From: a virus
IMG/VR virus record: IMGVR_UViG_3300006033_000086
Location: 1-30,508 of that record
Length of the DNA stretch: 30,508 bases
Direction: 5' to 3' (one strand)
In this document: one piece after another, positions 21,298 to 30,403 of the stretch
Layout of the letters: every line of letters starts with the position of its first letter
Position numbering within the stretch: the first letter of the stretch is position 1
Made by a program: the position numbers and the translations under genes
Notes under the pieces: model-generated
What the model saw: only the letters and a program-made list of their open reading frames with translations
What the model was told of the DNA's origin: nothing
Databases searched by the model: none

Positions 21298-24177
21298 ATG
21301 CCTATTCTTGATCTCGGAACCCTGAAAATCGAAGTGAAGGTTCTGACCGGCGATTCAAACAAAGAGTTTGATGGCCTCGGGAAAAAGAGCAAAGAGACAT
21401 CTGAAAAGGTGAAAGAGGACTGGAAACAGGTCAGCTCTACGCTAATCAGCACAGGAACCTCGATGACGCGGTATGTCACGCTGCCTCTCCTCGCGGCAGG
21501 AACTGCTGCGGTAAAATTTGCCTCGGATATGGTGGAGACCACAAACAAGGTCAATGTGGTCTTTGGAAGCAACTCTTCAGCGGTCGACAAATGGGCGGAC
21601 AACAGTCTGCGCAAGATGGGTCTTGCGAAGCAGTCCGCGCTTGATTACGCCGCAGCCTACGGTGATCTCGGCAGCTCGATGCAGCTGACCGATGAGATCA
21701 ACTACAAGTATTCAACGTCGCTCGTACAGCTGGCCGCCGACATGGCCAGCTTTAAGAATATCTCCGCTGATCGCGCCCAGCTCGCTTTGACGGCGATCTA
21801 CACGGGCGAAACGGAATCCCTCAAGGCTCTCGGCATCGTCATGACGGACGCCAACTTGCAGTCGTTCGCTCTCTCTAACGGGTACACCAAACAGTACAGC
21901 GAAATGACGCAGGCCGAGAAAGTGATGCTTCGCTACGAGTTCGTCATGTCTTCCACAAAAAACAGCATGGGCGACTTCGCTCGTACGTCCAGCGGCATGG
22001 CAAACCAGACCCGCATGCTCGGCGAAAACGCCAAAGAAACAGGCGCGATCCTCGGCGAAGTCGTCGCTCCTACGGTGAACGAAATCATCACGGCGACCAA
22101 TGGACTGCTCGATAAAGTAAAGCAGTTAAATCCGGAAGCTCGTGAAACTGTCGTTGTAGCCGCCATGATCGCGGCTGGAATCGGCCCGGTGCTGGTTATG
22201 ATCGGGAAAGGTATCAAAGCCTATAACGACATCGCCAAGGCCGTGGCAGCTGCGAACGTGAAAATGCAGCTGTCAGCCGGGGTAATCGGTGCTGTTTCGA
22301 TTGCGATCGGACTCCTGATCGGCGTAGCTGCCACGATAGTTGCCCGGTATAACAAGCTGACCGAGGCGGCCAGCGACCTCGCTGCCGCCAATAAGAAGGC
22401 AGCTGAAGACGTCACTGATGCCAAGAACGCGCTCAACGACAGCCTAGTGGCTGTCGATGCAAACGCCAAAATGGCGCAGACGTACGCCGCCCGGCTCACC
22501 GAACTATCTTCGGTACAGAAGCTCGACAACGCGCAGCGCGCCGAATCGAGATACCTGGTCGACCAGCTCAACCAATTATATCCGGAGCTGAACGCGCAGA
22601 TTGACGAGCAGACAGGTAAGATCGTCGGCGGGACACAGGCTATCAACGATCAGATTCTCGCGTTTCAAAATCGTGCGACCGCAGCTGCCTACGAGGCACA
22701 ATACACTGCGGTTTTACAGGCGAATAGCGATCTGCTCTATGCTGCTGCTGCCGCAGAGACCGAACGCGGCATGATTGCCGAGGAGAATAATACCATCCTT
22801 ACGGAGCGGACGCAGCTCGAAAAACAGTTCCAAGCTGAGACCGGCCTCTCCATTCAGGCGTTGAGCGGCATGAATGCCATGGAGCAGGATGCCCTGATAT
22901 CCGGAAACAAGGCCGCGCAGGGCATGGTAAAACGCTACACAGAGCTTGGGAACAAGATAGACGACAATACCGTTTCCATCAAGGCGCTCGACCGCGAGAT
23001 TGAAAAGAACAAAACAGCCACCACGGCTAACGAGCGCGAAGTCGCTATCGCGACAGAGACTTATAAGCGGATGACTGGATCGTCGGATGCTCTTGGAGAT
23101 TCAATGTCTGAAACTGCTGGCGACATCGCTAAGACCGGAGATGCGGCGGCAGAAGCAGAAGCGAAGCTCAAAGACTACACCGATGAAACGATCAACAACT
23201 TCGCGAAGATGCCTCGCGCTGTGAAAATGTCAGCGGAACAGGCGACCGCGAACCTCGTGGCTAACAACGCCACCATGACGCAGTGGATGAATGATCTGTC
23301 CACGCTCGTTGAAAGAGGCATGGACGAAGGCGTCGTTGCCAAGCTCTACGAGATGGGGCCGCAGTTCCGGGGCGTCGTTGCGGATCTCGCAAGCGGTACG
23401 CCGGAAGCCATGGCAGCGTTCGAGAGTGCAATGGGTGCATCCGGAGATCTGACTGGTAAGAAGTTCACGACTGGTGTCAAAAATTCTACCGCAGAGGTCA
23501 CTGGAACGTTATCTGAAGCATCCAAAGAGGTCGATACATGGACTTCGCAAACGACGACCGATATCGCCCAAGTGGTTGATGTTGGCATTATTGCGAAGCT
23601 CCGGACTATTTCTCCGGCATGGGTGTCGGTCATTGCGGATCTCATTCGGGTGAACAACACGAACCTCGTCGCGTATAAACAAAGCATGCTCACATCCGGC
23701 ACAGAAAGCGCGAACAATTTCTATGCTGGTATTAAAAACACGACTGAAAGCAAGTACAGCTTGTACTATCATCTAGGTTTTACTGCTGGCCGGAAGTTCG
23801 TGCAGGGGTATAACGACGCCCAACAAAGCAAATCGCCTGCCCGAGAGGGTATCAAAAGCGCGAAAAATTGGGCTGATGGTGTCGAGATAGGAACCATCGA
23901 AAGCACAAACAAACTGGTCGAAGCCGCTCAGGCACAGGCGCGAATTCCGATCAACGCCACAAAGTCGGCGCTTGGAAGCTTGCCGAGGATCATGGGCGGA
24001 GCGCTTCCTGTCACTTCGCCGGTGTACAACAACACCACAAACACGACGAACACAAGCGTCGTGACACGCGGCAAGGTCGAGCAGCATCTTCACTACGAAA
24101 CGAAGCCGTTGTCTTCCTATGAACGGCACGTTGAGCAACGACGCGCTTCGCAAACACTAGCAAAGGAGATTGGATAA
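21298..24177 (+). CDS. Tape measure protein
   Basis: A 959-residue protein, the longest in the window, which sets tail length (roughly 0.14 micrometre at about 1.5 angstrom per residue, from the general rule). The N-terminal region (about 1-260) resembles TP901-type tape measures (LSSTLISTGTSMTRYVTLP). Hydrophobic segments near 282-304 and 322-350 probably insert in the host membrane. A long coiled coil covers about 350-620; the C-terminus has YNNTTNTTNTS and a basic tail. It follows the chaperone pair, as expected. AAGGAGG precedes ATG. Confidence 0.95.
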   Translation: MPILDLGTLKIEVKVLTGDSNKEFDGLGKKSKETSEKVKEDWKQVSSTLISTGTSMTRYVTLPLLAAGTAAVKFASDMVETTNKVNVVFGSNSSAVDKWADNSLRKMGLAKQSALDYAAAYGDLGSSMQLTDEINYKYSTSLVQLAADMASFKNISADRAQLALTAIYTGETESLKALGIVMTDANLQSFALSNGYTKQYSEMTQAEKVMLRYEFVMSSTKNSMGDFARTSSGMANQTRMLGENAKETGAILGEVVAPTVNEIITATNGLLDKVKQLNPEARETVVVAAMIAAGIGPVLVMIGKGIKAYNDIAKAVAAANVKMQLSAGVIGAVSIAIGLLIGVAATIVARYNKLTEAASDLAAANKKAAEDVTDAKNALNDSLVAVDANAKMAQTYAARLTELSSVQKLDNAQRAESRYLVDQLNQLYPELNAQIDEQTGKIVGGTQAINDQILAFQNRATAAAYEAQYTAVLQANSDLLYAAAAAETERGMIAEENNTILTERTQLEKQFQAETGLSIQALSGMNAMEQDALISGNKAAQGMVKRYTELGNKIDDNTVSIKALDREIEKNKTATTANEREVAIATETYKRMTGSSDALGDSMSETAGDIAKTGDAAAEAEAKLKDYTDETINNFAKMPRAVKMSAEQATANLVANNATMTQWMNDLSTLVERGMDEGVVAKLYEMGPQFRGVVADLASGTPEAMAAFESAMGASGDLTGKKFTTGVKNSTAEVTGTLSEASKEVDTWTSQTTTDIAQVVDVGIIAKLRTISPAWVSVIADLIRVNNTNLVAYKQSMLTSGTESANNFYAGIKNTTESKYSLYYHLGFTAGRKFVQGYNDAQQSKSPAREGIKSAKNWADGVEIGTIESTNKLVEAAQAQARIPINATKSALGSLPRIMGGALPVTSPVYNNTTNTTNTSVVTRGKVEQHLHYETKPLSSYERHVEQRRASQTLAKEIG

Positions 24178-25049
24178 TGGAACGATTCACGTTCGTCAGC
24201 GGGCATGGAAAATCGATCGTGATTGACTACAATGGCCCGTACATTCTATATCCAAACTACGAAGGTCTGAGCAGCGTCGAGGTGATCCCGCGCGTTACCA
24301 AGGGCTATAAGCAGATCGGAAACTCCCTGCAGGACACGAGCCTTGGCATTCGGATCATGATGATCCCGTTTGCCGTGGAGGCGGATTCACTGTTTGAAAC
24401 CTACAGCCGCAGTGCTTATCTTGGGTCGGTATTCAATCCGCTTGCTGGCGAAGGAGTTTTGACCTACGAAAACGACGCGGTGCAACGGTCAATTCGATGC
24501 AGCGTTACGGCGACGCCTGACAAAGGTGAACGCAACGGCACGCTGATTGAATATTTCGTCGAACTAACCGCGCAGGAGCCGCTCTTCTTTGACCCTATCG
24601 AGACCGTACGCATGGTTCAGGACTTCGTAGGAGGCTTGCGGTTCCCGATTCGTTTCAATCCAGCTATACGCTTTGCCCGGCGTGGAGATGCGCTCACAAC
24701 ACTGATTACAGGCGACGTTCCGTCGCCGATCCGCGTCGAGTTTCGCGGCGGGTGCACCAACCCGCGTATCACCAATGTCAACACTGGCGAGTTCATAAAG
24801 ATTGGATTCACCGGCAAGGATATCACGCTGCAGGAGGATGAAAAGCTCATCGTCGACACTGCTTACGGCAATAAAACTGCAAATCTGATCCAGGCGGACG
24901 GTTCCATTATTGCCGTGGATGACTACATTGATGATGATTCCACGTTCTTCTCGCTGCCGGTTGGGTCGAGTAAAACAACCTTTATCGCGGACGCCGGATC
25001 TCCTGCAGCTTATATCGCGTACCGTAACTGGTACACGTCAGGGGGTTAA
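24177..25049 (+). CDS. Distal tail protein (Dit, siphovirus type)
   Basis: A 290-residue protein overlapping the tape measure stop by 1 nt (TAATG). N-terminal strands FVSGHGKSIVIDYNGPYI and a central PLFFDPIETVRM fit the siphovirus Dit/phage tail component family: an N-terminal ring domain and a C-terminal galectin-like domain (about 140-290). It forms the hub joining tail tube to the host-recognition device. Confidence 0.85.
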   Translation: MERFTFVSGHGKSIVIDYNGPYILYPNYEGLSSVEVIPRVTKGYKQIGNSLQDTSLGIRIMMIPFAVEADSLFETYSRSAYLGSVFNPLAGEGVLTYENDAVQRSIRCSVTATPDKGERNGTLIEYFVELTAQEPLFFDPIETVRMVQDFVGGLRFPIRFNPAIRFARRGDALTTLITGDVPSPIRVEFRGGCTNPRITNVNTGEFIKIGFTGKDITLQEDEKLIVDTAYGNKTANLIQADGSIIAVDDYIDDDSTFFSLPVGSSKTTFIADAGSPAAYIAYRNWYTSGG

Positions 25050-25051
25050 GT

Positions 25052-26158
25052 ATGGTCGTCAAGTTCTTCACATATGACCCGGTAACGGGCAAATGCACAC
25101 CCGTGGCTAACGTCGACGACATGCTATACCTGCGGTTCGAGCGCAGCTACGTTGGCATCGGCACGTGGGATATCAAGCTCAAGATGACCAGCAAGTACAC
25201 ATCGCGCGTCCGGCAAGCCAACATGATCAGCCTCGGCCCGCGCCGGGCAGGGTTGATCACATCCAGAGTGTGCGTGGATAACGATGAGTTTTTCGGCGTG
25301 ACCTATTCTGGCGTTGAGCTCAAAGGTCTGGCCGCGAAGCGTATCGTTTTGCCGCCTTCCGGAAGCGCATATCAAACCTATTCCGGCGTATCGCCGGAGT
25401 ACGCGATTGACCAGCTCCTTCTTGCTCAGCTGCTGTCACCGGTCAATGCAAATCGCAAGATATGGGGATCGATGAGACCCTACACACAGGGTACGGAATC
25501 CATAAAATACGAGGGTCGATTCGGTCAGCTTGCTGAAGATATCGTCGCCATAGCGGAGGCAAATCAGGCTGGATGGTATGCCGATATTGACCGACGCGAG
25601 ATCAAATGGGGGCTGTACCGTGGCGTCGATCGCCGCGTTTCCTCGGCTGTCGCAAGCACGCTTTTGCTCTCGGCCAGCCGCGACAATATTGGCGCACGTG
25701 AGTTCTCAGAAGAATACGGCGTGCCCACAACGGCGATTGTCGGCGGTCAAGGCGAAGGCGTAGCGCGCGCGGTTGTAACCGTAAACGATGGCGTCTCGGG
25801 ACTGTTACGGAACGAGATATTCGTCGATGCGCGCGACGTAGAGCTTACAGACGATCTGACGCAACGCGGAAATGACAAACTTGCCGAAGAAGGTGACGCC
25901 GAGGTGTACAGCTTCGGCCTGCAAAACTCGGCGATCAAAGCATACTTCGATGGCGGATTCGACATAGGAGATCAGTGCACCGTCAGAGATCTGGACTTCC
26001 TTCCCGGCATTGATCTCGACGGTCGACTTTCTTCGATTGAAGAGATCTTCGAGGATGACTTACAGCGCGCGGAAGCGACTGTGGGCTATGACAAGCGCAA
26101 ACTCGCGGCGGCGATCCGCAAGATACGCAAGAGCACGCAACCACTTTTAACAATTTAG
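25052..26158 (+). CDS. Tail hub protein (ReqiPepy6 Gp37-like)
   Basis: A 368-residue protein, 2 nt after Dit. It matches the siphovirus Gp37-like family: start VVKFFTYDPVTGKC, LRFERSYVGIGTWDIKL, then GVTYSGVELKGLAAKR (a typical IEG-like strand motif), and the late FDIGDQCTVRDL. This family replaces the larger Tal protein as baseplate hub in many Gram-positive siphophages. No protease or lytic domain seen. Confidence 0.82.
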   Translation: MVVKFFTYDPVTGKCTPVANVDDMLYLRFERSYVGIGTWDIKLKMTSKYTSRVRQANMISLGPRRAGLITSRVCVDNDEFFGVTYSGVELKGLAAKRIVLPPSGSAYQTYSGVSPEYAIDQLLLAQLLSPVNANRKIWGSMRPYTQGTESIKYEGRFGQLAEDIVAIAEANQAGWYADIDRREIKWGLYRGVDRRVSSAVASTLLLSASRDNIGAREFSEEYGVPTTAIVGGQGEGVARAVVTVNDGVSGLLRNEIFVDARDVELTDDLTQRGNDKLAEEGDAEVYSFGLQNSAIKAYFDGGFDIGDQCTVRDLDFLPGIDLDGRLSSIEEIFEDDLQRAEATVGYDKRKLAAAIRKIRKSTQPLLTI

Positions 26159-26168
26159 GAGGCGCAGA

Positions 26169-27005
26169 ATGAACAAGATTATGGATAACTTCGGCGTGTT
26201 TGACTATCTCGAAACGCCCGAAGGCACCTACGAATACACGGCAGAGGAGATGCGCAACTACTTCGCCGCGATTGTCGGCAATGGCGTTTTGAAAGGCGTT
26301 GGCGGTGAATTCGCGGCATCGGCGGCAGGACTGACCATCACTCTCGCAACTGGCGAAGGGTGGTTGCTCGGCGTTCATGGCGTCATAGTCGACCCGGTCG
26401 GCTTCGTAATGGATCCAGTGGTATCCGGTATGTCGCGCATCTGCAGCATTGTTATGGATGTGGATACGATCAATCAGCTGATGGGTATATCGGTTCTAGT
26501 TGGAACACAGGCTGCGTCGCCATCCGATCCGGTATTGACGCAGACGGCGACGCGGTACCAGCAGCTGGTTCACAAGGCACAGGTGCACGACGATGGCACG
26601 GTCACGCTGACTGATTGTCGTTCGTTCGTCACGCGTCCGGGCGATGGCGTAGATCTCACAAGCATTGGCGGGATCTCGTTTCTCATTAATCAGTCTTCGC
26701 TAACAGCTGCTCAAAAAGCTCAAGCAAGAGCCAATGCAGGCGCGTCTTCAATCCCTGTGGACTATGCTGTGACGTTGGCCGCTGCGAACTGGGCAGCAGG
26801 CATATACACAATATCGAGCGCAGTCATCACCGCGAGTAACGCGGTGCTTTTCACGCCTTCCGCTGCTGCCACTGACGCTCAGCTGAACGCGATTCAAGCG
26901 GCAAACATACAACGCTCGACACAGTCAAACGGTGAGATAAAAATCAAGGCGAGGGGCACGGTTCCGGCCATCGACGTCCCGCTTGTTTTGACCATTTGGG
27001 GGTAA
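26169..27005 (+). CDS. Baseplate/receptor-binding protein
   Basis: A 278-residue protein. The start NFGVFDYLETPEGTYEYTAEEMRNYF is common in proteins that follow the Gp37-like hub in Firmicutes phages and attach to the baseplate. The central part (GEGWLLGVHGVIVD; YQQLVHKAQVHDDG) is beta-rich, and a short repeat-like segment (LTAAQKAQARANAGAS) often separates attachment and receptor domains. The C-terminal 80 residues are probably the receptor-binding part. GGAGG precedes ATG. Confidence 0.72.
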   Translation: MNKIMDNFGVFDYLETPEGTYEYTAEEMRNYFAAIVGNGVLKGVGGEFAASAAGLTITLATGEGWLLGVHGVIVDPVGFVMDPVVSGMSRICSIVMDVDTINQLMGISVLVGTQAASPSDPVLTQTATRYQQLVHKAQVHDDGTVTLTDCRSFVTRPGDGVDLTSIGGISFLINQSSLTAAQKAQARANAGASSIPVDYAVTLAAANWAAGIYTISSAVITASNAVLFTPSAAATDAQLNAIQAANIQRSTQSNGEIKIKARGTVPAIDVPLVLTIWG

Positions 27006-27009
27006 CGAC

Positions 27010-27927
27010 ATGCGTAAAATATACGATTGGTGCATGCTGAAAGCTCGGCGAATCGCCGGAGCTTTATCCGGCCTTTTGCCCAAGCAGGAGTTTTTGCTCA
27101 AGGTGCGCAAAAGAGTATGGCGCGTAGCGCTGGTGCTCGGAATGCTTCTGTTTATGTGCCCGGTGCTCTTCTCACCTTCGATGTACACGTCTGGATTTTC
27201 GGCGTCGGACTTCACATACACGGGCTCGTATATGTGGGTCGATGATGGAAATAACAACTTACGTATCAAATATCTCACCAGCGGAGTATTTACGCCGAAG
27301 AAAAACATCATCGTAGACGTGTTTTTGGTTGGTGGTGGCGGCGGAGGCGCTAGTATCACAAATGCAACTGCGGGAGCGGGTGGCGGCGGTGGTGGTTATA
27401 CGGGCACTTGGATGTCTGTCACGCTTAACGCAAACCAAGCTTACTCAGTAGTAATTGGCGCTGGAGGTACATCGGCATCAAACGGTGGCTCAACTTCTGG
27501 ATTTGGATATTCTGTAAACGGGGGATCATCCGGGACTGGAACTGTTTACGGCGGAGCTGGTGGATCCGGTGGTGGCGGTGGTGCAAATAGTTCTTATGCC
27601 GGAGGTGCTGGAGGCACGAACGGTAGCAACGGAACAAACGCAAACAATTACTATGGTGGAACAGGGCAAGGAACCACGACAAAAGAATTTGGTGAAACAT
27701 CTGGAACGTTGTATTCAGGCGGCGGCGGCGGTGGTGCAAATCTCACCGTTGGCTCAGGAGCAGGCGGCGCTGGTGGAGGTGCTAATGGTGGTGCTGCTAA
27801 TGCTGCGGGATCCAGTGCCTCTGCGAATACGGGCGGCGGTGGCGGCGGTTCAGGACGCTATATGAGCGGAACCATGCTTGGTGGCTCTGGCGGCTCTGGC
27901 ATCTGTATTATCCGTAACCATAGATAG
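27010..27927 (+). CDS. Glycine-rich tail adhesin with an N-terminal membrane segment
   Basis: A 305-residue protein. Residues 1-36 are basic, 37-56 form a hydrophobic segment (VWRVALVLGMLLFMCPVLF), about 60-100 is a beta domain (FTYTGSYMWVDDG; VDVFLVGGGGGG), and from about 108 to 300 runs of Gly with Ala, Ser, Thr and Asn dominate. Glycine-rich blocks like this occur in tail fibre tip adhesins, where they form packed polyglycine helices with variable loops. The hydrophobic N-terminus is odd for a virion protein. The start lacks a clear Shine-Dalgarno. Confidence 0.7.
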   Translation: MRKIYDWCMLKARRIAGALSGLLPKQEFLLKVRKRVWRVALVLGMLLFMCPVLFSPSMYTSGFSASDFTYTGSYMWVDDGNNNLRIKYLTSGVFTPKKNIIVDVFLVGGGGGGASITNATAGAGGGGGGYTGTWMSVTLNANQAYSVVIGAGGTSASNGGSTSGFGYSVNGGSSGTGTVYGGAGGSGGGGGANSSYAGGAGGTNGSNGTNANNYYGGTGQGTTTKEFGETSGTLYSGGGGGGANLTVGSGAGGAGGGANGGAANAAGSSASANTGGGGGGSGRYMSGTMLGGSGGSGICIIRNHR

Positions 27928-27940
27928 GAGATGAATATAC

Positions 27941-28207
27941 ATGGACGAACCTATGAATTTTGCGATAGTCGAAAACGGAGTCGTTACCAATGTGATTTGG
28001 CTTAGCGCTTCAAACCGAGGCGATTTTCCGAATTCAGTTTGCATTGCGAACCGCGCGGTCGCGATAGGCGATCAGTATATTGATGGCGTTTTCTTGCGCG
28101 ACGGCGTGCCGGTTCCAGCGTACATTGAGCAGATAACGGCATTAAGCAACCAAATTGGTGAGCTCGAAGCCACTGTCTCGTCAATCGAGGAGGCACTCAA
28201 TGGATGA
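27941..28207 (+). CDS. Small tail accessory protein
   Basis: An 88-residue protein with AGGAG about 10 nt before ATG. It begins MNFAIVENGVVTNVIWL after a short leader and ends in a coiled-coil-like helix (IEQITALSNQIGELEATVSSIEE). Proteins opening with FAIVENGVVTNVI are common downstream of tail fibres in Firmicutes phages and are thought to be fibre-associated. The next gene starts 8 nt inside it. Confidence 0.65.
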   Translation: MDEPMNFAIVENGVVTNVIWLSASNRGDFPNSVCIANRAVAIGDQYIDGVFLRDGVPVPAYIEQITALSNQIGELEATVSSIEEALNG

Positions 28208-28433
28208 TATATCTACACGTCGGCAAAAGATATTAACCAACATAGAACAGCTTCGGACTACAAAATCCGAGGCTGTTCTTCAAGCTGAGACCCTGCGAGG
28301 CGAATTACTTAAAAAAGCCGAAGAGCTGGGCAACCTCGATAGCCTAAAACAGGCTGTCAAGGCACTGCCTGACACCGCCTATAAGGTGCTCCCTAGCGGC
28401 CTGAAAACGGTGCTGGGGAAGTTCAGAGGGTAA
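28200..28433 (+). CDS. Small coiled-coil protein
   Basis: A 77-residue protein; ATG 28200 has GAGGAGG 6 nt upstream within the previous gene. The first 50 residues are a charged coiled coil (LTNIEQLRTTKSEAVLQAET), and the end is basic. It has no transmembrane segment. The position between tail fibre and lysis genes fits a tail or lysis accessory role. Function unknown. Confidence 0.6.
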   Translation: MDDISTRRQKILTNIEQLRTTKSEAVLQAETLRGELLKKAEELGNLDSLKQAVKALPDTAYKVLPSGLKTVLGKFRG

Positions 28434-28437
28434 AAGA

Positions 28438-28450
28438 TTTTTGACATGAG
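28438..28450 (+). repeat. Near-match to the TTTTTGACATCAG repeat, upstream of endolysin
   Basis: TTTTTGACATGAG differs at one base from the TTTTTGACATCAG core found at the right end. It overlaps the ribosome binding region of the endolysin. It could be a fifth, weaker site, a -35-like element, or chance. Confidence 0.3.
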
Positions 28451-28461
28451 AGGTGATAATC

Positions 28462-29346
28462 ATGCGGACACTACGAGCCGGTAGTTCTGGAGAGGACGTC
28501 GTGAAAGTAAAGCAGAAGCTGCTGTCACTTGGCATGTATGATCCGAGTATTGTTGAGCTGAAGACCAACAGATTCGGGACAGACACTCAGACTGCGGTAA
28601 GAAAATTCCAAGCGCAGCATGGGCTTGTTGCTGACGGCATCGTCGGGCCGCTGACCTACGCCGCGCTGTTCCATGAGGAGCAGCCGGAAGTGATTGTCGT
28701 GCCAACATCCGACATTACGGGCTTCCCGCATCAAATCGGAGCCACGGCAGCCCGCGCAATTATGAACGAGCTTGCCAGCGTGAGCGATTTGCGCAGGAGT
28801 ATCGTTCTTGATGCACTGCAATTTGCGTACGATCCGGAATGTCCGAGGCCTTACCCGACAAGCCTCTACATTCGCGGCGGAAACCTCTACAACGCAGATC
28901 TGCAGCCCAACGTCATCACCATAGCGCGGATCCGGAGCGGGGCGCAGCGCCAGCCGGAATACTACGACGGTGGGCGTCAGGAGATGATGGAACTCGCGGT
29001 GATCGCAAACCCGCTTATCACGGGCGGCGATTGCTCCGGTGGTGTCGTTGGATTACTGCGCCATGCGGGTGTTGTGAAGCCTAAATTCGACTTAGCAGCC
29101 GATGGTTTTGCAGCGAGCTCGTCCTATAAGCACATCGAAAGAGAGCAGCTCTCGCCGGGCGATCTGCTTCATAAGAACGGTCATCTTGGAATCTATGTCG
29201 GCGGCGGGTATGCCGTTGAGTGGATGGGTGGTGCTTATGGGTGCCAGCTCACCAAGGTCGACGCCCGGCGCGGCTGGGACTTCGTGAGAAACCGGTACGT
29301 CAAACCGGGCGCATGGACTTCGTTCCTGCACCCGAAGTTCTACTAG
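28462..29346 (+). CDS. Endolysin (peptidoglycan-binding domain + NlpC/P60-type peptidase)
   Basis: A 294-residue lysin; ATG 28462 is preferred over GTG 28453 because AGAGGTG lies just upstream. Residues 1-72 are a PG_binding_1 domain (RAGSSGEDVVKVKQKLLSLG; FQAQHGLVADGIVGP). Residues about 170-285 are an NlpC/P60-like cysteine peptidase with Cys191 in GGDCSGG and His241 in NGHLGIYVGGG. It cuts peptide stems in the wall, released by the holin coded next. The cell-wall-binding domain is at the N-terminus, less usual than C-terminal placement. No signal peptide. Confidence 0.88.
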   Translation: MRTLRAGSSGEDVVKVKQKLLSLGMYDPSIVELKTNRFGTDTQTAVRKFQAQHGLVADGIVGPLTYAALFHEEQPEVIVVPTSDITGFPHQIGATAARAIMNELASVSDLRRSIVLDALQFAYDPECPRPYPTSLYIRGGNLYNADLQPNVITIARIRSGAQRQPEYYDGGRQEMMELAVIANPLITGGDCSGGVVGLLRHAGVVKPKFDLAADGFAASSSYKHIEREQLSPGDLLHKNGHLGIYVGGGYAVEWMGGAYGCQLTKVDARRGWDFVRNRYVKPGAWTSFLHPKFY

Positions 29347-29395
29347 GGAACTAGCGGGACACCGCTTTCCGAATAAAACAAAGGAGACAAACACT

Positions 29396-29944
29396 ATGAA
29401 AAAGGTACTTTCTCTGATCCTGACGCTGATCGTCATCCTCGTCCTGGTCTTTGCGGTCACAACCACCGCGCTGGCCGACACCAGTGGCACTGCGTCGGGA
29501 CAGCCCGACCTTGTCGCCGGCTTGATCGACAAGGCGGCGGATATCGTACAGACAGCGATTCTTGCTGTGATCGGTATCCTCGGCGCATGGGTGTCGAGGA
29601 AGCTGACGGCATCTACCGAACTCAAAAACGTCGGGCTTGCCTGGGACAAACTGATTGATGCCGCAAATATCACGGTCGGTGAGTTGAAACAGACAACCGT
29701 CGATGAACTGAAGGCCGCGCACGCAGATGGAAAACTGAATAAATCCGAGGTATCCATGCTGCGCAAAAAGCTCATTGACAAGACGCTGGAGAAGATGTCC
29801 AAACCGGCTTATGATATCTTAATCGCGGCGGGCGTGGATGTACAAGCACTGATTCTCGGTGCTGGAGATGCCTTCATCCAGGAGATCAAACGCGGAACAT
29901 TCCCGGAAGGCGCACTCCTGCAAGGCGTCGTGGTTGATGATTGA
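29396..29944 (+). CDS. LLH-type holin with signal-peptide-like first segment
   Basis: A 182-residue protein resembling the phage holin LLH family. The first hydrophobic segment (about 5-26) ends in ALA before Asp28, like a cleavable signal peptide. A second (about 52-68, VQTAILAVIGILGAWV) is followed by charged helices (KNVGLAWDKLIDAANITVGELK; ADGKLNKSEV). The C-terminal cytoplasmic part is long. It starts with AAAGGAG 10 nt upstream and follows the endolysin. It should form the membrane lesion that frees endolysin. Confidence 0.8.
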   Translation: MKKVLSLILTLIVILVLVFAVTTTALADTSGTASGQPDLVAGLIDKAADIVQTAILAVIGILGAWVSRKLTASTELKNVGLAWDKLIDAANITVGELKQTTVDELKAAHADGKLNKSEVSMLRKKLIDKTLEKMSKPAYDILIAAGVDVQALILGAGDAFIQEIKRGTFPEGALLQGVVVDD

Positions 29945-29951
29945 GGCGCGT

Positions 29952-30308
29952 ATGGACGTTCGTAAACTGGACACCATACAGAAGCACAATCGGATTGACA
30001 ACGTCTTCGCCCAGGGGCAGACCGGCGCGTGCGGCGAACGCAGCGAGTATGCTGTCGTGAGGCCGTGTGACGGCAAAGGCGAGACAGGCGAGATAATCGC
30101 CATCATCCAGTTCCAGCACGACCCTCGTGACGCGGCTGGTTCCGTGGCAGGGATTCTCGACGAGGACGCACTTGAGATGGTGCGAGATCGCCTCACAGCA
30201 TTCCAGGACAGCGCTTCGGCGTGTGACGAAATCGCAATGGCATTGCAGCACGTGACCATCGCATTGCTGTATCTAAACATGCGCGCTGAGCGATGTGCAG
30301 AGAGCTGA
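29952..30308 (+). CDS. Small accessory protein at the right end
   Basis: A 118-residue protein; ATG 29952 has GAGG 5 nt upstream; another ATG at 29937 in the same frame is less well placed. It starts IQKHNRIDNVFAQGQTG, then has IIQFQHDP, EDALEMVRDRLTAFQDS and ALQHVTIALLYLNMR. This pattern (QFQ..P, EALxMVxDRLxAFQ, helical end) recalls small phage proteins of unknown function. It is the last gene before the terminator and presumed right end, a typical site for host-interaction genes. Confidence 0.66.
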   Translation: MDVRKLDTIQKHNRIDNVFAQGQTGACGERSEYAVVRPCDGKGETGEIIAIIQFQHDPRDAAGSVAGILDEDALEMVRDRLTAFQDSASACDEIAMALQHVTIALLYLNMRAERCAES

Positions 30309-30354
30309 ACGCGCGGCACTCAACAGGCACAAACTGACCGACAAAATACAGCAA

Positions 30355-30384
30355 AAAGGCGGGGCGCATAAGCGCCTCGCCTTT
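30355..30384 (+). terminator. Intrinsic terminator of the late operon
   Basis: A 13-bp stem (30355-30367 with 30372-30384, one G-U, ATAA loop) runs from AAAGGCG to CGCCTTT. The A-run/T-run flanks make it possibly bidirectional. It lies 47 bp after the last gene and ends the rightward transcription unit. Confidence 0.82.
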
Positions 30385-30403
30385 GACTATTTATACAGAT
30401 AAA

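Noticed and set aside
27425-27739. Minus-strand frame rich in His, Leu and Arg
   Set aside because: It is the antisense of glycine-rich codons of the adhesin gene; composition is an artefact.
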